Assembly (NCBI RefSeq): GCF_001590795.1
Contig: NZ_JXDL01000001.1
Span: forward strand, 568,825 to 632,824
Length of the DNA stretch: 64,000 nucleotides
DNA from: Bradyrhizobium sp. AT1
GTDB lineage: Bacteria > Pseudomonadota > Alphaproteobacteria > Rhizobiales > Xanthobacteraceae
Reading direction: 5' to 3'
Every line of letters starts with the position of its first letter. Positions within the stretch are counted from its first letter, which is position 1. Below the pieces are notes generated by a model that saw nothing but the letters and a program-made list of their open reading frames with translations, ran no database searches and had not been told where the DNA came from. Below are positions 9,041 through 17,842 of this stretch, piece by piece. The position numbers and the translations under genes are program-made.

Positions 9041-9850
9041 ATGGCAGGGCAGGTTGAGGGCAAGGTCGCGCTGGTGACGGGCGGGGCCTCCGGTATCGGC
9101 GAGGCCATTGTCGAGCTGTTGGCGCGCGAGGGCGCCACCGTCGTCATCACCGACATCGACGAGCTACGGGGGCCCGAGCTCGCCAAGCGCGTGACGAAAG
9201 CCGGCGGCAAAGCGATCTTCCTGGAGCACGACGTCACCAGCGAGGAGCGCTGGATTGAGATCGTCAACGAGACCGCCAGGCGCTACGGCCGGCTCGATAT
9301 CATGGTCTCCAATGCCGGCATCGGCATTGCCGTGCCTTCGATCGTCGATATGACGCTTGCCGACTGGCGCAAGCAGAACGCGATCAACCTCGACGGCGTG
9401 TTTCTCTCGGTGAAGCATTGCCTGCCCCTAATGCGCAAGACCGGTGGCGGCTCGATCGTCATGATGTCGTCGCTGGCGGGCCTGCGCGGGTCGCCCGGGT
9501 TGTCAGCCTATTCGGCGACCAAGGGCGGCGTGCGGCTGTTCGCCAAGTCGATCGCGATGGAATGCGCCGCGGCCGGCGACGGCATTCGCGTCAACTCGGT
9601 TCATCCAGGGATCATCGACACCCCGATCTGGGGCAAGATCCCGACAGGGGCAACCGGCGCCGGCCAGAACGCGCCGATCGATCCGGAGGAGCGGGCCAAG
9701 GTCGTGACGCCATTGGGTCGCGCCGGCCAGGCCGCGGAGATCGCCTGCGGCGTGCTGTATCTGGCGTCGGATGCCTCGCGCTACGTGACCGGCAGCGAGC
9801 TCGTGATCGACGGCGGCATGAATGCCGGGGGCGTGCCGCGACGGGCCTGA
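9041..9850 (+). CDS. Short-chain dehydrogenase/reductase
   Basis: This 269-residue classical SDR has the cofactor motif TGGASGIG at 13-20, the NAG motif in VSNAGIGIA, the catalytic Ser in MMSSLAG and YSATK as the YxxxK pair. ITDID at the end of beta-2 carries an acidic residue, which favours NAD(H) over NADP(H). The start at 9041 has GGGAG five bases upstream; an ATG at 9029 has none. It lies about 100 nt before a class II aldolase gene on the same strand, so the two may act on related small carbonyl compounds. The substrate is unknown. Confidence 0.85.
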   Translation: MAGQVEGKVALVTGGASGIGEAIVELLAREGATVVITDIDELRGPELAKRVTKAGGKAIFLEHDVTSEERWIEIVNETARRYGRLDIMVSNAGIGIAVPSIVDMTLADWRKQNAINLDGVFLSVKHCLPLMRKTGGGSIVMMSSLAGLRGSPGLSAYSATKGGVRLFAKSIAMECAAAGDGIRVNSVHPGIIDTPIWGKIPTGATGAGQNAPIDPEERAKVVTPLGRAGQAAEIACGVLYLASDASRYVTGSELVIDGGMNAGGVPRRA

Positions 9851-9946
9851 GCGGCGCAGGGCAGGGCGGCACGCGCAGGGGCTGACGCGCAGGCGCAGCC
9901 CCTGTACAAGGCGGACAGCTTTCGACCGACAGAGGTGTCCCTCGCC

Positions 9947-10744
9947 ATGGCGCACAGCCTTCATGCTTCCTCACCCGCATCAGCGCCATTCCGCTCGAAC
10001 CGGCCGGACCTTGCCACCGATGCGATCCGCACCGCGCGCGAGGATCTCGCCGCCTGCTTCCGCATGGCCGCGCGCAATGGCTTCGAAGAAGGCATTTGCA
10101 ATCATTTCTCGGCCGTGGTGCCGGGGCATGACGATCTGTTCCTGGTCAACCCCTACGGCTACGCCTTTCGCGAGCTGACCGCCTCGAAGCTGCTGATCTG
10201 CGACTTCCACGGCAACGTGCTCGACGGCGAGGGCGTGCCGGAGGCGACGGCCTTCTACATCCACGCCGAGATGCACCGGCTCCTGCCGCGCGCGAAAGTC
10301 GCCTTCCATACCCACATGCCCTATGCCACGGCGCTGTCGATGACCGAGGGCGATCCCCTGATCTGGGCGGGCCAGACCGCGCTGAAATTCTATGGCCGCA
10401 CGGCGGTGGATCGCGACTATAACGGCCTCGCGCTCGACAACCGCGAGGGTGCACGTATCGCCTCGGCCGTGGGTGACGCCGACATCGTCTTCATGAAGCA
10501 TCACGGCGTGATGGTGTTGGCGCCGACCATCGCGGAAGCCTGGGACGATCTCTATTACCTCGAACGCGCCGCCGAGGTGCAGGTGCTGGCGATGTCGACG
10601 GGACGGAAAGTGCTGCCGGTCGATCCCGCGATCGCGGCGGAAACCTACAGGCAGATGCGTGAGGGCGATTCCGAATCCGCGCGGCTGCATCTCGCCGCGG
10701 TCCGGCGGCAGCTCGATGCGGAAGAGCCGCAGTACCGGCATTAA
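9947..10744 (+). CDS. Class II aldolase/adducin-family protein
   Basis: This 265-residue protein is of the zinc-dependent class II aldolase fold. FHTHMPYAT supplies two His ligands and MKHHGVMVL a third; GICNHFS near the N-terminus belongs to the phosphate or carboxylate-binding part. Members split sugar phosphates or work as decarboxylases or dehydratases; the substrate cannot be told here. A GTG at 9935 in frame is an alternative start. It is probably co-transcribed with the SDR gene upstream. The palindromic repeat at 10755 follows its stop and is shared with the converging transglycosylase gene. Confidence 0.8.
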   Translation: MAHSLHASSPASAPFRSNRPDLATDAIRTAREDLAACFRMAARNGFEEGICNHFSAVVPGHDDLFLVNPYGYAFRELTASKLLICDFHGNVLDGEGVPEATAFYIHAEMHRLLPRAKVAFHTHMPYATALSMTEGDPLIWAGQTALKFYGRTAVDRDYNGLALDNREGARIASAVGDADIVFMKHHGVMVLAPTIAEAWDDLYYLERAAEVQVLAMSTGRKVLPVDPAIAAETYRQMREGDSESARLHLAAVRRQLDAEEPQYRH

Positions 10745-10754
10745 CGATGGCCGC

Positions 10755-10840
10755 GTAGCCCGGATGGAGCGCAGCGTAATCCGGGGCTGTTACATGCGGA
10801 GGCAAGCGTCCCGGATTGCGCTGCGCTCCATCCGGGCTAC
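10755..10840. repeat. Palindromic repeat, GTAGCCCGGATGG family, copy 1
   Basis: The arms GTAGCCCGGATGGAGCGCAG and its near-complement ending CTCCATCCGGGCTAC flank about 30 bases. It fills the gap between two converging genes. A second member is at 27061-27130. It can form a long hairpin in either strand, so it may also end transcription from both sides. Confidence 0.8.
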
Positions 10841-10852
10841 AAGCGCGAGCTA

Positions 10853-12082
10853 TCAGCCGCCCTGCCGCAGCTTGGCCAGCACCTTCAGTCCGCCATAGCC
10901 ATCCGCCGGCGTAATGCCCGCGCGCTGCTGGAAATCCTTGATCGCCTTCATGGTGTCGTTGCCGACGCGGCCGTCGGTGCCGCCGGTGTCGAAGCCGGCT
11001 TTGGTCAGGCGCGTCTGCATCTCCTGCACCTCGGCCAGTGTCAATGCGCGCTCGGAGCCGGGGAAGGGCTGAATGAACGGCGGCGCACCGAGGCAGCGGT
11101 CGCCGAGATGGCAAATTGCCAGCGCATAGTTCATCGATGGATTGTAGCTCTTCACCGAGTAGAAATTCGGCCCCAGCAGGAAGGTCGGCCCGCCCGCGAC
11201 CGGCGTCCACATCTGCGCGGACGCGTTGGGCTGCGGGAACGGCTGGCCGTCGGCGCGGGTGACGCCGGCTGATGCCCAGGCCGCATAGGTGCGGCTGCCG
11301 CTCATATTGCCGGCCGCGCGCACCTCGTAGCCCCAATGCTCGCCGCGATGCCATTTGCCGCGATTGACGAGATATTTTGCGGTCGAGCCCAGCGCGTCGT
11401 CGGGCTTGCCGAATGGCGAGACCTTGCCGTCGCCGTCATAGTCGATGCCGACATTGAGCCAGACCTCCGGCATCCATTGCGAATGCCCCATCGCGCCGGC
11501 CCAGGAGCCCTGCATCTGCTCCGGCGTGCTCCAGCCCTTGTCGACGATGCGTAGCGCGTTGATCAGCTCCGTCTCCCAATAGGCCTTGCGGCGCGGCTCG
11601 TTCCAGGCGAGCGCGGCGAGCGAGGGAAACACCGGCGTCATGTGGTTCTGCTGCACGAGGGGATCGCCATAGGCGGACTCGACGCCCCACAAAGCCAACA
11701 GCGTGCCGCGCTCGACGCCGAAATCGCGTTCGATGCGCGCCAGCAGCGCCTCGTTGTTCTTCAGCGCGATCTTGCCGTTGATGATGCGCCAGTCGGAGAC
11801 GCGGCGGTTGATGTATTGCCAGACCTGCTCATGGAATTCCGGCTGGCTGCGCATCTGCTTGAACACGCTCATGTCAGGCTCGACCCGCGCCATCGCGCGC
11901 TGCCAGGTCGCGGCCGAGATGCCCTTGGCCATTGCACGCGCCCGAAATGCCTCGCGCCATTCGTCAAAGCCCGCAGGCGCGGCGAGGACATGAGTCGGGA
12001 GCGCGAGCAAAGCGGTCGCGCCGAACGTCGATTGCAGCAGGCTGCGGCGAGTTGGATGGGGCGAGGAATCAGCGTGTTTCAT
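10853..12082 (-). CDS. Lytic murein transglycosylase with peptidoglycan-binding domain
   Basis: This 409-residue MltB-like (SLT_2) enzyme cleaves the MurNAc-GlcNAc bond of peptidoglycan with formation of 1,6-anhydroMurNAc. A Tat-like signal (TRRSLLQSTFGATALLALP) spans residues 11-35. The catalytic Glu135 lies in LWGVESAYG and the family sequence AGAMGHSQWMPEVW follows. A PG_binding_1 domain occupies the last 70 residues (LTLAEVQEMQTRLTKAGF to DFQQRAGITPADGY). It should act in the periplasm. It is a single gene on this strand. Confidence 0.92.
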   Translation of the reverse strand: MKHADSSPHPTRRSLLQSTFGATALLALPTHVLAAPAGFDEWREAFRARAMAKGISAATWQRAMARVEPDMSVFKQMRSQPEFHEQVWQYINRRVSDWRIINGKIALKNNEALLARIERDFGVERGTLLALWGVESAYGDPLVQQNHMTPVFPSLAALAWNEPRRKAYWETELINALRIVDKGWSTPEQMQGSWAGAMGHSQWMPEVWLNVGIDYDGDGKVSPFGKPDDALGSTAKYLVNRGKWHRGEHWGYEVRAAGNMSGSRTYAAWASAGVTRADGQPFPQPNASAQMWTPVAGGPTFLLGPNFYSVKSYNPSMNYALAICHLGDRCLGAPPFIQPFPGSERALTLAEVQEMQTRLTKAGFDTGGTDGRVGNDTMKAIKDFQQRAGITPADGYGGLKVLAKLRQGG

Positions 12083-12206
12083 GGCGCCATTCTAGCGGGA
12101 AACTGAAGGCCTGGGAGCTAGTTCCGAGGGCACCGGAACAGCTCGTTCCGCGGAACAAAGTGTCGCAGTCCCGCATTCCTTCCGCACGAGAAATGAGGAG
12201 GACATC

Positions 12207-12467
12207 ATGAGGAAATATCTGTTTGCCGCCGCGCTGGTTACCGCGGTTGCGTCGCCTGCGTTCGCGGATGAAGTCGGCGTTCATGTCGGCCCGGTCGGCG
12301 CAGGCGTGACGGTTGGTCAGTCCCATGAATACCGCGAGCGAGACCGTGATCGCGACCGCACCACGGTCATTCGGGAGCGCGAGCCCTCAAGCCGCACCAC
12401 CGTGATCAAGAAGGAAGATGAATTCGGCAATCGCAGCAAGACCGTGATTCATCACGACAACGACTGA
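12207..12467 (+). CDS. Small secreted charged protein
   Basis: This 86-residue protein has a clear signal peptide (MRKYLFAAALVTAVASPAFA, cleavage after AFA). The mature part is rich in Arg, Asp and Glu, with alternating RDRD pairs and two copies of a TTVI phrase. The ribosome-binding site is AATGAGGAGG eight bases ahead of the ATG. I do not recognise the family; small periplasmic proteins of this type recur in Bradyrhizobium. Confidence 0.7.
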   Translation: MRKYLFAAALVTAVASPAFADEVGVHVGPVGAGVTVGQSHEYRERDRDRDRTTVIREREPSSRTTVIKKEDEFGNRSKTVIHHDND

Positions 12468-12520
12468 CGGATCTGGGCCCCGGCCGGTGCGCCGGGGCCC
12501 AGTCTCTTCACGGGGGTGGA

Positions 12521-12772
12521 ATGAAGATACGCGCCCATGCGGAAAGCCATGTCGTCGAGCTCGACGACGGCTCGCAATGGCAGATTTTTCCCGGCGATCT
12601 CGCGACGACGCTGAGCTGGAAGCCCGAAACCGAGTTGCACCTGGAGCCGAGCGGCGACCGGGTGAGTTCGCATGTGCTGGTGAATGACACGGACCGCAGC
12701 CGCGTGCGGGTGATCCCGGCGGGCGAGGCGTGGCCTGATGATGAAGTTCACAACGCATTGAGGGGCGGGTAG
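12521..12772 (+). CDS. Conserved hypothetical protein, 83 aa
   Basis: The protein has 83 residues, no signal peptide and no membrane segment. The pattern of short beta-strands (SHVVELDDGSQWQIFPGD, then ELHLEP and SRVRVIPAG) suggests a small beta-barrel. The ribosome-binding site GGGGGTGGA is close to the ATG. It follows the small secreted gene by 53 nt, so the two may share a transcript. The function is unknown. Confidence 0.6.
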   Translation: MKIRAHAESHVVELDDGSQWQIFPGDLATTLSWKPETELHLEPSGDRVSSHVLVNDTDRSRVRVIPAGEAWPDDEVHNALRGG

Positions 12773-12820
12773 GCCGCTATCTCTGCGACGGCACAGTCGC
12801 CAGGTTGAGAGACCTTCGTG

Positions 12821-13339
12821 CTAATTCTCGTGTAGGTCGGCAGCAATGCCGGCCAGCCAACGGCGGATCGAGATTTCCGCCTTCTCATCCAAGCCTTTCG
12901 CCAAGCGCTTCTCCAGCGCGATTACCCGCTCCCGGCAGGCCTTCAGCAGCGTTGCGCCGCGCGACGTCAGCGTCCATTGCTGGATGCGGCCGTGGATGGG
13001 ATGCGGCGTCATCACAATCGCGCCGTCGCGTTCGAGATTGCGGATGATGACGCCGACGGTCTGAGGCGTCAGGAAGGTGAGGCGGGCGACGTCGGCGCCG
13101 GACAGGCCCGGATAGGCGTTGAGCATGGTCAAAACCGCGAATTGCGGCGATGTCACGCCGAGATCGGCGAGCGTGCGTTCCATGGTCAGGCGGGCCGCAG
13201 CATGGGCCTGTCGCAAGAGATAGCCGAGATAGCCTTGCTCGCCACGCTTGCCTTCACCGGGCGCGGGAATGCGCACGGCGTCGTCAGCCGCCTTGCGGGC
13301 GTTTTTCGATCTTGTGATGGCGGCGGGCTTGCGTGACAT
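12821..13339 (-). CDS. MarR-family transcriptional regulator
   Basis: This 172-residue protein has a winged helix-turn-helix: LGVTSPQFAVLTMLNAYPGL, then SGADVARLTFLTPQTVGVII as the recognition region, and a wing ending in HGRIQQWTLTSRG. It faces an AhpD-like gene across a 54-nt gap that contains near-perfect palindromes, the arrangement expected of an autoregulated repressor of its neighbour. No redox-sensing Cys is obvious except one in KACRERV. The inducer is unknown. Confidence 0.9.
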   Translation of the reverse strand: MSRKPAAITRSKNARKAADDAVRIPAPGEGKRGEQGYLGYLLRQAHAAARLTMERTLADLGVTSPQFAVLTMLNAYPGLSGADVARLTFLTPQTVGVIIRNLERDGAIVMTPHPIHGRIQQWTLTSRGATLLKACRERVIALEKRLAKGLDEKAEISIRRWLAGIAADLHEN

Positions 13340-13374
13340 ATAAGAGCTCTTATAAGGTGTAAGTACGCTTATAA
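13339..13374. promoter_or_regulatory. Probable MarR operator between divergent genes
   Basis: TATAAGAGCTCTTATA at 13339-13354 is a perfect 16-bp palindrome overlapping the first codon of the MarR gene. The half-site CTTATAA occurs at 13349-13355 and again at 13368-13374, 19 bases apart, about two helical turns. MarR proteins bind such palindromes as dimers. Position and symmetry support an operator controlling both genes. Confidence 0.65.
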
Positions 13375-13393
13375 TAACACGAGATGAACAGCA

Positions 13394-13861
13394 ATGTCAC
13401 ACGCCCGCAGCGAATACGAGGATTTCAAGAGGGTCGCGCCCGACGTCTATGACGTGGTTCTGGCGCTCGGTCAGCTTGCAACCAAGGCCGGCCTCGACAA
13501 GCAACTCGTCGAGCTCGTCAAGCTGCGCGCCTCGCAGATCAACGGCTGCGCCTTCTGCGTGCAGCACCACGTCCTGCTGTCCGAACGGATCGGCGTTCCC
13601 GCCGACAAGCTCCATCTGGTCGCGGTCTGGCGCGAGGCGCCGATCTTTTCCGCACGCGAGCGCGCAGCGCTGGCCTGGGCTGAGGCCTTGACGCTCCTGC
13701 CTGGGGGCGTCAGCGAGGAGGTCTATTCCGAGGCGACGCGCGAGTTCTCCGAAACCGAGCTGACCTATCTGACCTCGGCGGTCGCCTCGATCAATGTCTG
13801 GAACCGGTTTGGAGCGGCCTATCGCTGGACGCCCGCCGAGCGGCCGGCCGCGGCATCCTGA
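13394..13861 (+). CDS. AhpD-like alkylhydroperoxidase (carboxymuconolactone decarboxylase family)
   Basis: This 155-residue protein has the redox motif CAFCVQHH, in which two Cys separated by two residues and a following His form the peroxidatic centre of AhpD-type proteins. The all-helical pattern and length fit the family. It is divergent from the MarR gene and probably repressed by it, and it is followed after 22 nt by a secreted cupin gene. A role in peroxide or organic hydroperoxide defence is inferred from the family. Confidence 0.85.
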   Translation: MSHARSEYEDFKRVAPDVYDVVLALGQLATKAGLDKQLVELVKLRASQINGCAFCVQHHVLLSERIGVPADKLHLVAVWREAPIFSARERAALAWAEALTLLPGGVSEEVYSEATREFSETELTYLTSAVASINVWNRFGAAYRWTPAERPAAAS

Positions 13862-13882
13862 TTGCAACGTGGAGAGAGCAAC

Positions 13883-14386
13883 ATGACAGCAATGAGATTG
13901 GCCGCTACGCAGCGCCCGATGCCGTCGCGTTCGATGGCGATCGCGGCCCTGGGCGGGCTCGCCTGCGCGCTTGCGATCGGCAAGGTCCTGCCGGTGACAA
14001 TGGATACCGTCTCGGGCGCACTGGCCCCGCTGTGCGCCACGGCCGCCGAGAGCTCGCCGCTCGACAAGGTCGAACCGATCGGCTCCTACGCATTGCCAAA
14101 CGTGCCGGGCAAGCGCGTCACGATCGTGCGCGTGTTCTACGGCCCGGGCGGATTTTCGCGTCCGCATCGGCACGCAGGCTCCGTCACCGCCACCATCACC
14201 AAGGGCGAGATCCGGTCCCAGCTCGGCGGCGGTCCCGTCGAGACGTTTGGCGTCGGCCAGTCCTTCTTCGAGCCGCCGGGCTCGACGCATCTGGTCTCCG
14301 CCAATGCCAGCCTGACCGAGCCGGCAGAGTTGATCGCGGTGTTCGTGGCGGATGAGGGCGCGCAGCTGACGACGTTGCTTGAATAA
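13883..14386 (+). CDS. Exported cupin-domain protein
   Basis: This 167-residue protein has an N-terminal hydrophobic segment (MAIAALGGLACALAIGKVLP) that works as a signal or anchor. A single cupin domain follows: FSRPHRHAGSVTATITKGEI carries the His pair of motif 1, and PPGSTHLVSAN carries the motif 2 His. The start at 13883 has GGAGAGAGC upstream. It lies just behind the AhpD-like gene and may belong to the same MarR-controlled unit. The ligand is unknown. Confidence 0.8.
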   Translation: MTAMRLAATQRPMPSRSMAIAALGGLACALAIGKVLPVTMDTVSGALAPLCATAAESSPLDKVEPIGSYALPNVPGKRVTIVRVFYGPGGFSRPHRHAGSVTATITKGEIRSQLGGGPVETFGVGQSFFEPPGSTHLVSANASLTEPAELIAVFVADEGAQLTTLLE

Positions 14387-14396
14387 TCGGTAGCGT

Positions 14397-15383
14397 TCAG
14401 GCCTGCCGCGATCGCCTCAACCGTTTCCAGGCCGGTGCGAGACCATATTCGACGACCGGAATCGCGAGCGCACCGATCAGCAATCCAAGCACGCCCGAGA
14501 TGGCTGCTTCGACAGACCATTCGACGATGCCTGCGACGGATGGAAGCGCATGTGCGGCAGCCTCGGTTACGGCATGGACCGTGCGGCCGATCACGGGCGG
14601 GCCATATTTTTCGATGCCATGCAGGATGATGCCGCCGCCGACCCAGATCATGGCGGCGGTTCCGATGGTGCTCAGCACCGCCAGGAAGGCGGGCATGCCG
14701 CGGACGAGCGCGCGCCCAACCATGCGAATGCCGGCGCCAATGAATGATGCTCCGTCATGGCGCGCCAGCGCCAGCCCGGCATCATCGGCCTTCACGATCA
14801 GCGCCACCACGCCGTAGACCCCGACCGTGATGCCGAAACCGACCACCGCCAGCACCAATGCCTGTGTCCAGATGCTGCCCGCCGGGATCGCTGCCAGCGT
14901 GATTGCCATGATCTCCGCCGACAGGATGAAGTCCGTCTTGATCGCGCTTGCGACCTTCTCATCCTCGACCGACCTTTCACCCCCCGCAGCCGGATCGAGT
15001 TGAGCTTCGTTGTCGTGCGCATGATGGGGCATCACGGCCTCGAGCACCTTCTCGGCCCCCTCGTAGCAGAGGAACGCGCCACCCAGCATGAGCAGCGGCG
15101 TGACCGCGGCGGGAAGGAAATAGCCGAGCAGCAGGGCGATCGGCAGCAGGATCAGCAACTTGTTGCGCAGCGATCCGACCGCGATCTTGCCGACGATCGG
15201 CAGTTCGCGCTTCGAGGCAAAGCCGATGACGTAATTCGGCGTGACGGCCGCGTCGTCGATGACGACGCCTGCGGCCTTCGCGCCAGCTTTGGCGGCCTGG
15301 CCCGCGACATCGTCGAGGGAGGCGGCCGCCACCTTTGCAATCGCCGCGATGTCATCGAGAAGACCGATCAGTCCGACGCTCAT
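14397..15383 (-). CDS. DUF808-family inner-membrane protein
   Basis: This 328-residue protein has six or more hydrophobic segments and the DUF808 (YedI-like) N-terminus MSVGLIGLLDDIAAIAKVA followed by SLDDVAGQAAKAG. Other family phrases are GGAFLCYEGAEKVLE and MIWVGGGIILHG. The start at 15383 has AAGGACAGG upstream; a further 14 codons in frame are less likely coding. The family has no established function. The gene converges on the cupin gene with a 10-nt gap. Confidence 0.85.
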   Translation of the reverse strand: MSVGLIGLLDDIAAIAKVAAASLDDVAGQAAKAGAKAAGVVIDDAAVTPNYVIGFASKRELPIVGKIAVGSLRNKLLILLPIALLLGYFLPAAVTPLLMLGGAFLCYEGAEKVLEAVMPHHAHDNEAQLDPAAGGERSVEDEKVASAIKTDFILSAEIMAITLAAIPAGSIWTQALVLAVVGFGITVGVYGVVALIVKADDAGLALARHDGASFIGAGIRMVGRALVRGMPAFLAVLSTIGTAAMIWVGGGIILHGIEKYGPPVIGRTVHAVTEAAAHALPSVAGIVEWSVEAAISGVLGLLIGALAIPVVEYGLAPAWKRLRRSRQA

Positions 15384-15463
15384 CAACCTGTCCTTCTTTG
15401 CCCGAGCTGGAAGAGTGCGCGACAAGATGCTCCTGCACGCTCCGGCAACGAACGAGCACGCCG

Positions 15464-17065
15464 TCAGTTCTCCTCGCCGCTCGATCCCTCGCGCAGGTCC
15501 GGCTTGATCACGTCCTCCGGCAGCGCATGGGCGACCGGCTGCGCGGTGACTGCGATCTCCGGGCCGACCTCGCGTCCGCGGGCGTGGATCAGGCGCTCAT
15601 AGGAGGAGACCAAGGTGACGTAGGGGCTGACCCAGATCCAGCCGTCACGCGTGAACACTTGCACGTCGAAATGCAGGTGCATCGACGTCCCGGCGGGATG
15701 GTCGAGATAGTTCGAGATCACGCCGATCTTCTCGCCCTCGGTCACGATGCGGCCATTGACCACGCCATCGGCATTCAGCGCCTGCGGATTCATGTGCATG
15801 TAGCGGAAACGGATATGCTCGGTGCGGCTGTTGACCTGGAGCGTCGCGGCCTGGTCCTTGGCGCCGCGGATGACCATCGCGTCACGCACGGCGACGACGC
15901 CGCGCTGCTTGGGGTCGCAGGGCTCGCGGCCTTCGCCAGGCGGAGGGCAGTCGGCAGCGCGGATGTCTTCGCCCTGGTGGCCGTAGCCTCCGCCACATTG
16001 CCACACCTCGAAACTGCGCGACTCGCAGAAATTGTCACGCCAGGGATAGGCGGTCGGGCCTTCGCTCTTGTCGCGCTTGCCGTAGGACTGTGAGCGCACG
16101 AAGGCGGGGGCCTTTTCCAGGGGAAAGCGAATCTGGGCATAGGCCATCACGTCGGGGTGGCCGCCCTGCTTGCGGTAGCCGGTGTTCGGGATGATGTCCC
16201 CGCTCGGCCGGTAGCTGAAGTCCGGCGAACGTGCCGCGGGACGATCGAGGACATTGGACGCGACGTCCATCAGCGGCCGCATGCGTTGTCCGCCGGCAAC
16301 CCGGAGCGCCTTCAGGAAACGTTCTGCGACAGGATAGGCTTCCTTGCAGGCAAGTCGCCGTGGCTTCGCCACGCTGTCGAGGCACTGCACCGACACCACA
16401 TAAGCGACGCCGAAGCGGGTGAAGGCGTAGCGCGCGTAGCCTTCGCGAATGAACCTGCGCAGGTCCGGGTAGGTCGTCGCGAGCGGTTTGACCGGCTCGC
16501 CCTTGCCGCCGGAGGGATCGGCGATGTCGTAGACCAGCGCCGATCCCGTGATCTGCACTTCGACCGGCCGTGTGTACACCCGGGCGGGCATGCCGTCGCC
16601 GGCACCTGGCTCGAACGAGAAGGTCGCGCTGTAGCCGGCGGGGCCGGCGTCGAACATGTCGACGGGATTGAAGTCCGCCTGGTAGCGCGAGAGCGCGAGC
16701 GTCGCCGGTGCGCCGACGCGCTGCGCCTCGAGATATGCGGCGGCGTCGAACGGCAGCAGCACCGGTACCGGACTGCGCGTGATGCCGGTGAAGAATCGCG
16801 AGGAGACCGCGTTGAGTTGCACCAGTGCGGGAGTCGCGCGCGGATCGTAGCGCGGCACCGAACGGCGAGGCGCGAAGATGAAATCGTCCGCGACCCGGGG
16901 GCGGCTGTTGATCTCGGTCCGGAACTGGTCGAGCGCTGCGCGCCAGTCGACGCGCAGGGCCGTGAGCGAGGGGCTGCGGAATTCATCCGCAGCGAGCGGA
17001 GAGGCGATGAGGAGCGAAAGCGACGCCAGAATTTGCGAGACGAAGCGGAAACCTTTCCCAACCAC
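15464..17065 (-). CDS. Secreted M23-family metallopeptidase
   Basis: This protein of about 533 residues has a signal peptide ending near ASPLAADEF. The C-terminal third holds a LytM/M23 domain: GYGHQGEDIRAA supplies the first His and Asp zinc ligands and SMHLHFDVQ supplies the HxH. Such enzymes cut peptidoglycan cross-links or act as degenerate activators; here all three ligand positions appear present. The N-terminal 300 residues do not resemble a domain I know. I prefer the GTG at 17065, with GGGGGGCGAG ahead of it, to a GTG at 17089. It is co-directional with efp but separated from it by 48 nt. Confidence 0.8.
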   Translation of the reverse strand: MVGKGFRFVSQILASLSLLIASPLAADEFRSPSLTALRVDWRAALDQFRTEINSRPRVADDFIFAPRRSVPRYDPRATPALVQLNAVSSRFFTGITRSPVPVLLPFDAAAYLEAQRVGAPATLALSRYQADFNPVDMFDAGPAGYSATFSFEPGAGDGMPARVYTRPVEVQITGSALVYDIADPSGGKGEPVKPLATTYPDLRRFIREGYARYAFTRFGVAYVVSVQCLDSVAKPRRLACKEAYPVAERFLKALRVAGGQRMRPLMDVASNVLDRPAARSPDFSYRPSGDIIPNTGYRKQGGHPDVMAYAQIRFPLEKAPAFVRSQSYGKRDKSEGPTAYPWRDNFCESRSFEVWQCGGGYGHQGEDIRAADCPPPGEGREPCDPKQRGVVAVRDAMVIRGAKDQAATLQVNSRTEHIRFRYMHMNPQALNADGVVNGRIVTEGEKIGVISNYLDHPAGTSMHLHFDVQVFTRDGWIWVSPYVTLVSSYERLIHARGREVGPEIAVTAQPVAHALPEDVIKPDLREGSSGEEN

Positions 17066-17113
17066 TGTCTCGCCCCCCGGCGCCGCCACCTGTAACGACC
17101 GCCCTGTTCCCCG

Positions 17114-17680
17114 TCAGTCCTTGGCGCGCTCGGAGTAGGAGCCGTCCTCGGTCATCACCACGATGCGGGTGCCGACCGCAATGTGCGGCGGCACGGTGGT
17201 GCGGACGCCGTTGGAGAGCACCGCGGGCTTGTAGGAGGAGGAGGCGGTCTGGCCCTTGGTCACCGGCTCGGTTTCGACCACTTCCAGCGTCACGCGCTGC
17301 GGCAGCGCGAGCGAGACCACGTTGACGTCGTGGGTCGACAGTTTGACCGTCATGTCCGGCTGAAGATACGCGGCCGCGTCGCCGACGACGTCCTTGGAGA
17401 CCTGGACCTGATCGTAGGTTTCCGGGTTCATGAAGTGGTAGCCGTCGCCATCTTCATACAGGAAGGTGTAGTTGCGCTCTTCGATGGTGGCCTTTTCGAC
17501 CTGGTCCGTGGTCTTGTAGCGTTCGGAGATCTTTACCCCGTCCGAGATTCGGCGCATTTCGATCTGGCTGACCGGGGTGCCCTTGCCGGGATGGATGTTT
17601 TCGGCGCTGACGACGACGTAGAGCTTGCCGTCTTGCTCGATCACGTTGCCTTTGCGAATAGAACTGGCGATGACTCTCAA
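17114..17680 (-). CDS. efp: Elongation factor P
   Basis: This 188-residue, three-beta-barrel translation factor relieves ribosome stalling at polyproline. The tip loop of domain I reads [10 protein letters not shown], with the Lys that is post-translationally beta-lysylated. The C-terminal domain III carries [13 protein letters not shown], a family signature. It faces epmA, the ligase that modifies it, across a 162-nt promoter region. Confidence 0.96.
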   Translation of the reverse strand: MRVIASSIRKGNVIEQDGKLYVVVSAENIHPGKGTPVSQIEMRRISDGVKISERYKTTDQVEKATIEERNYTFLYEDGDGYHFMNPETYDQVQVSKDVVGDAAAYLQPDMTVKLSTHDVNVVSLALPQRVTLEVVETEPVTKGQTASSSYKPAVLSNGVRTTVPPHIAVGTRIVVMTEDGSYSERAKD

Positions 17681-17842
17681 AGCTGTATTTCCTGCTTGCT
17701 TGGCCCGGCACCGGCCAGGACGTGATCAATTCGATGGGGGACTTGGGGTCTCAAATCGGACCTCGGCGCCCGTTTCGGGCCGCAACATACTGATTTTGCC
17801 GTTAGATGCCAGCGTTTTGCTCGGCGCTGGGGCGGTCGGTTA

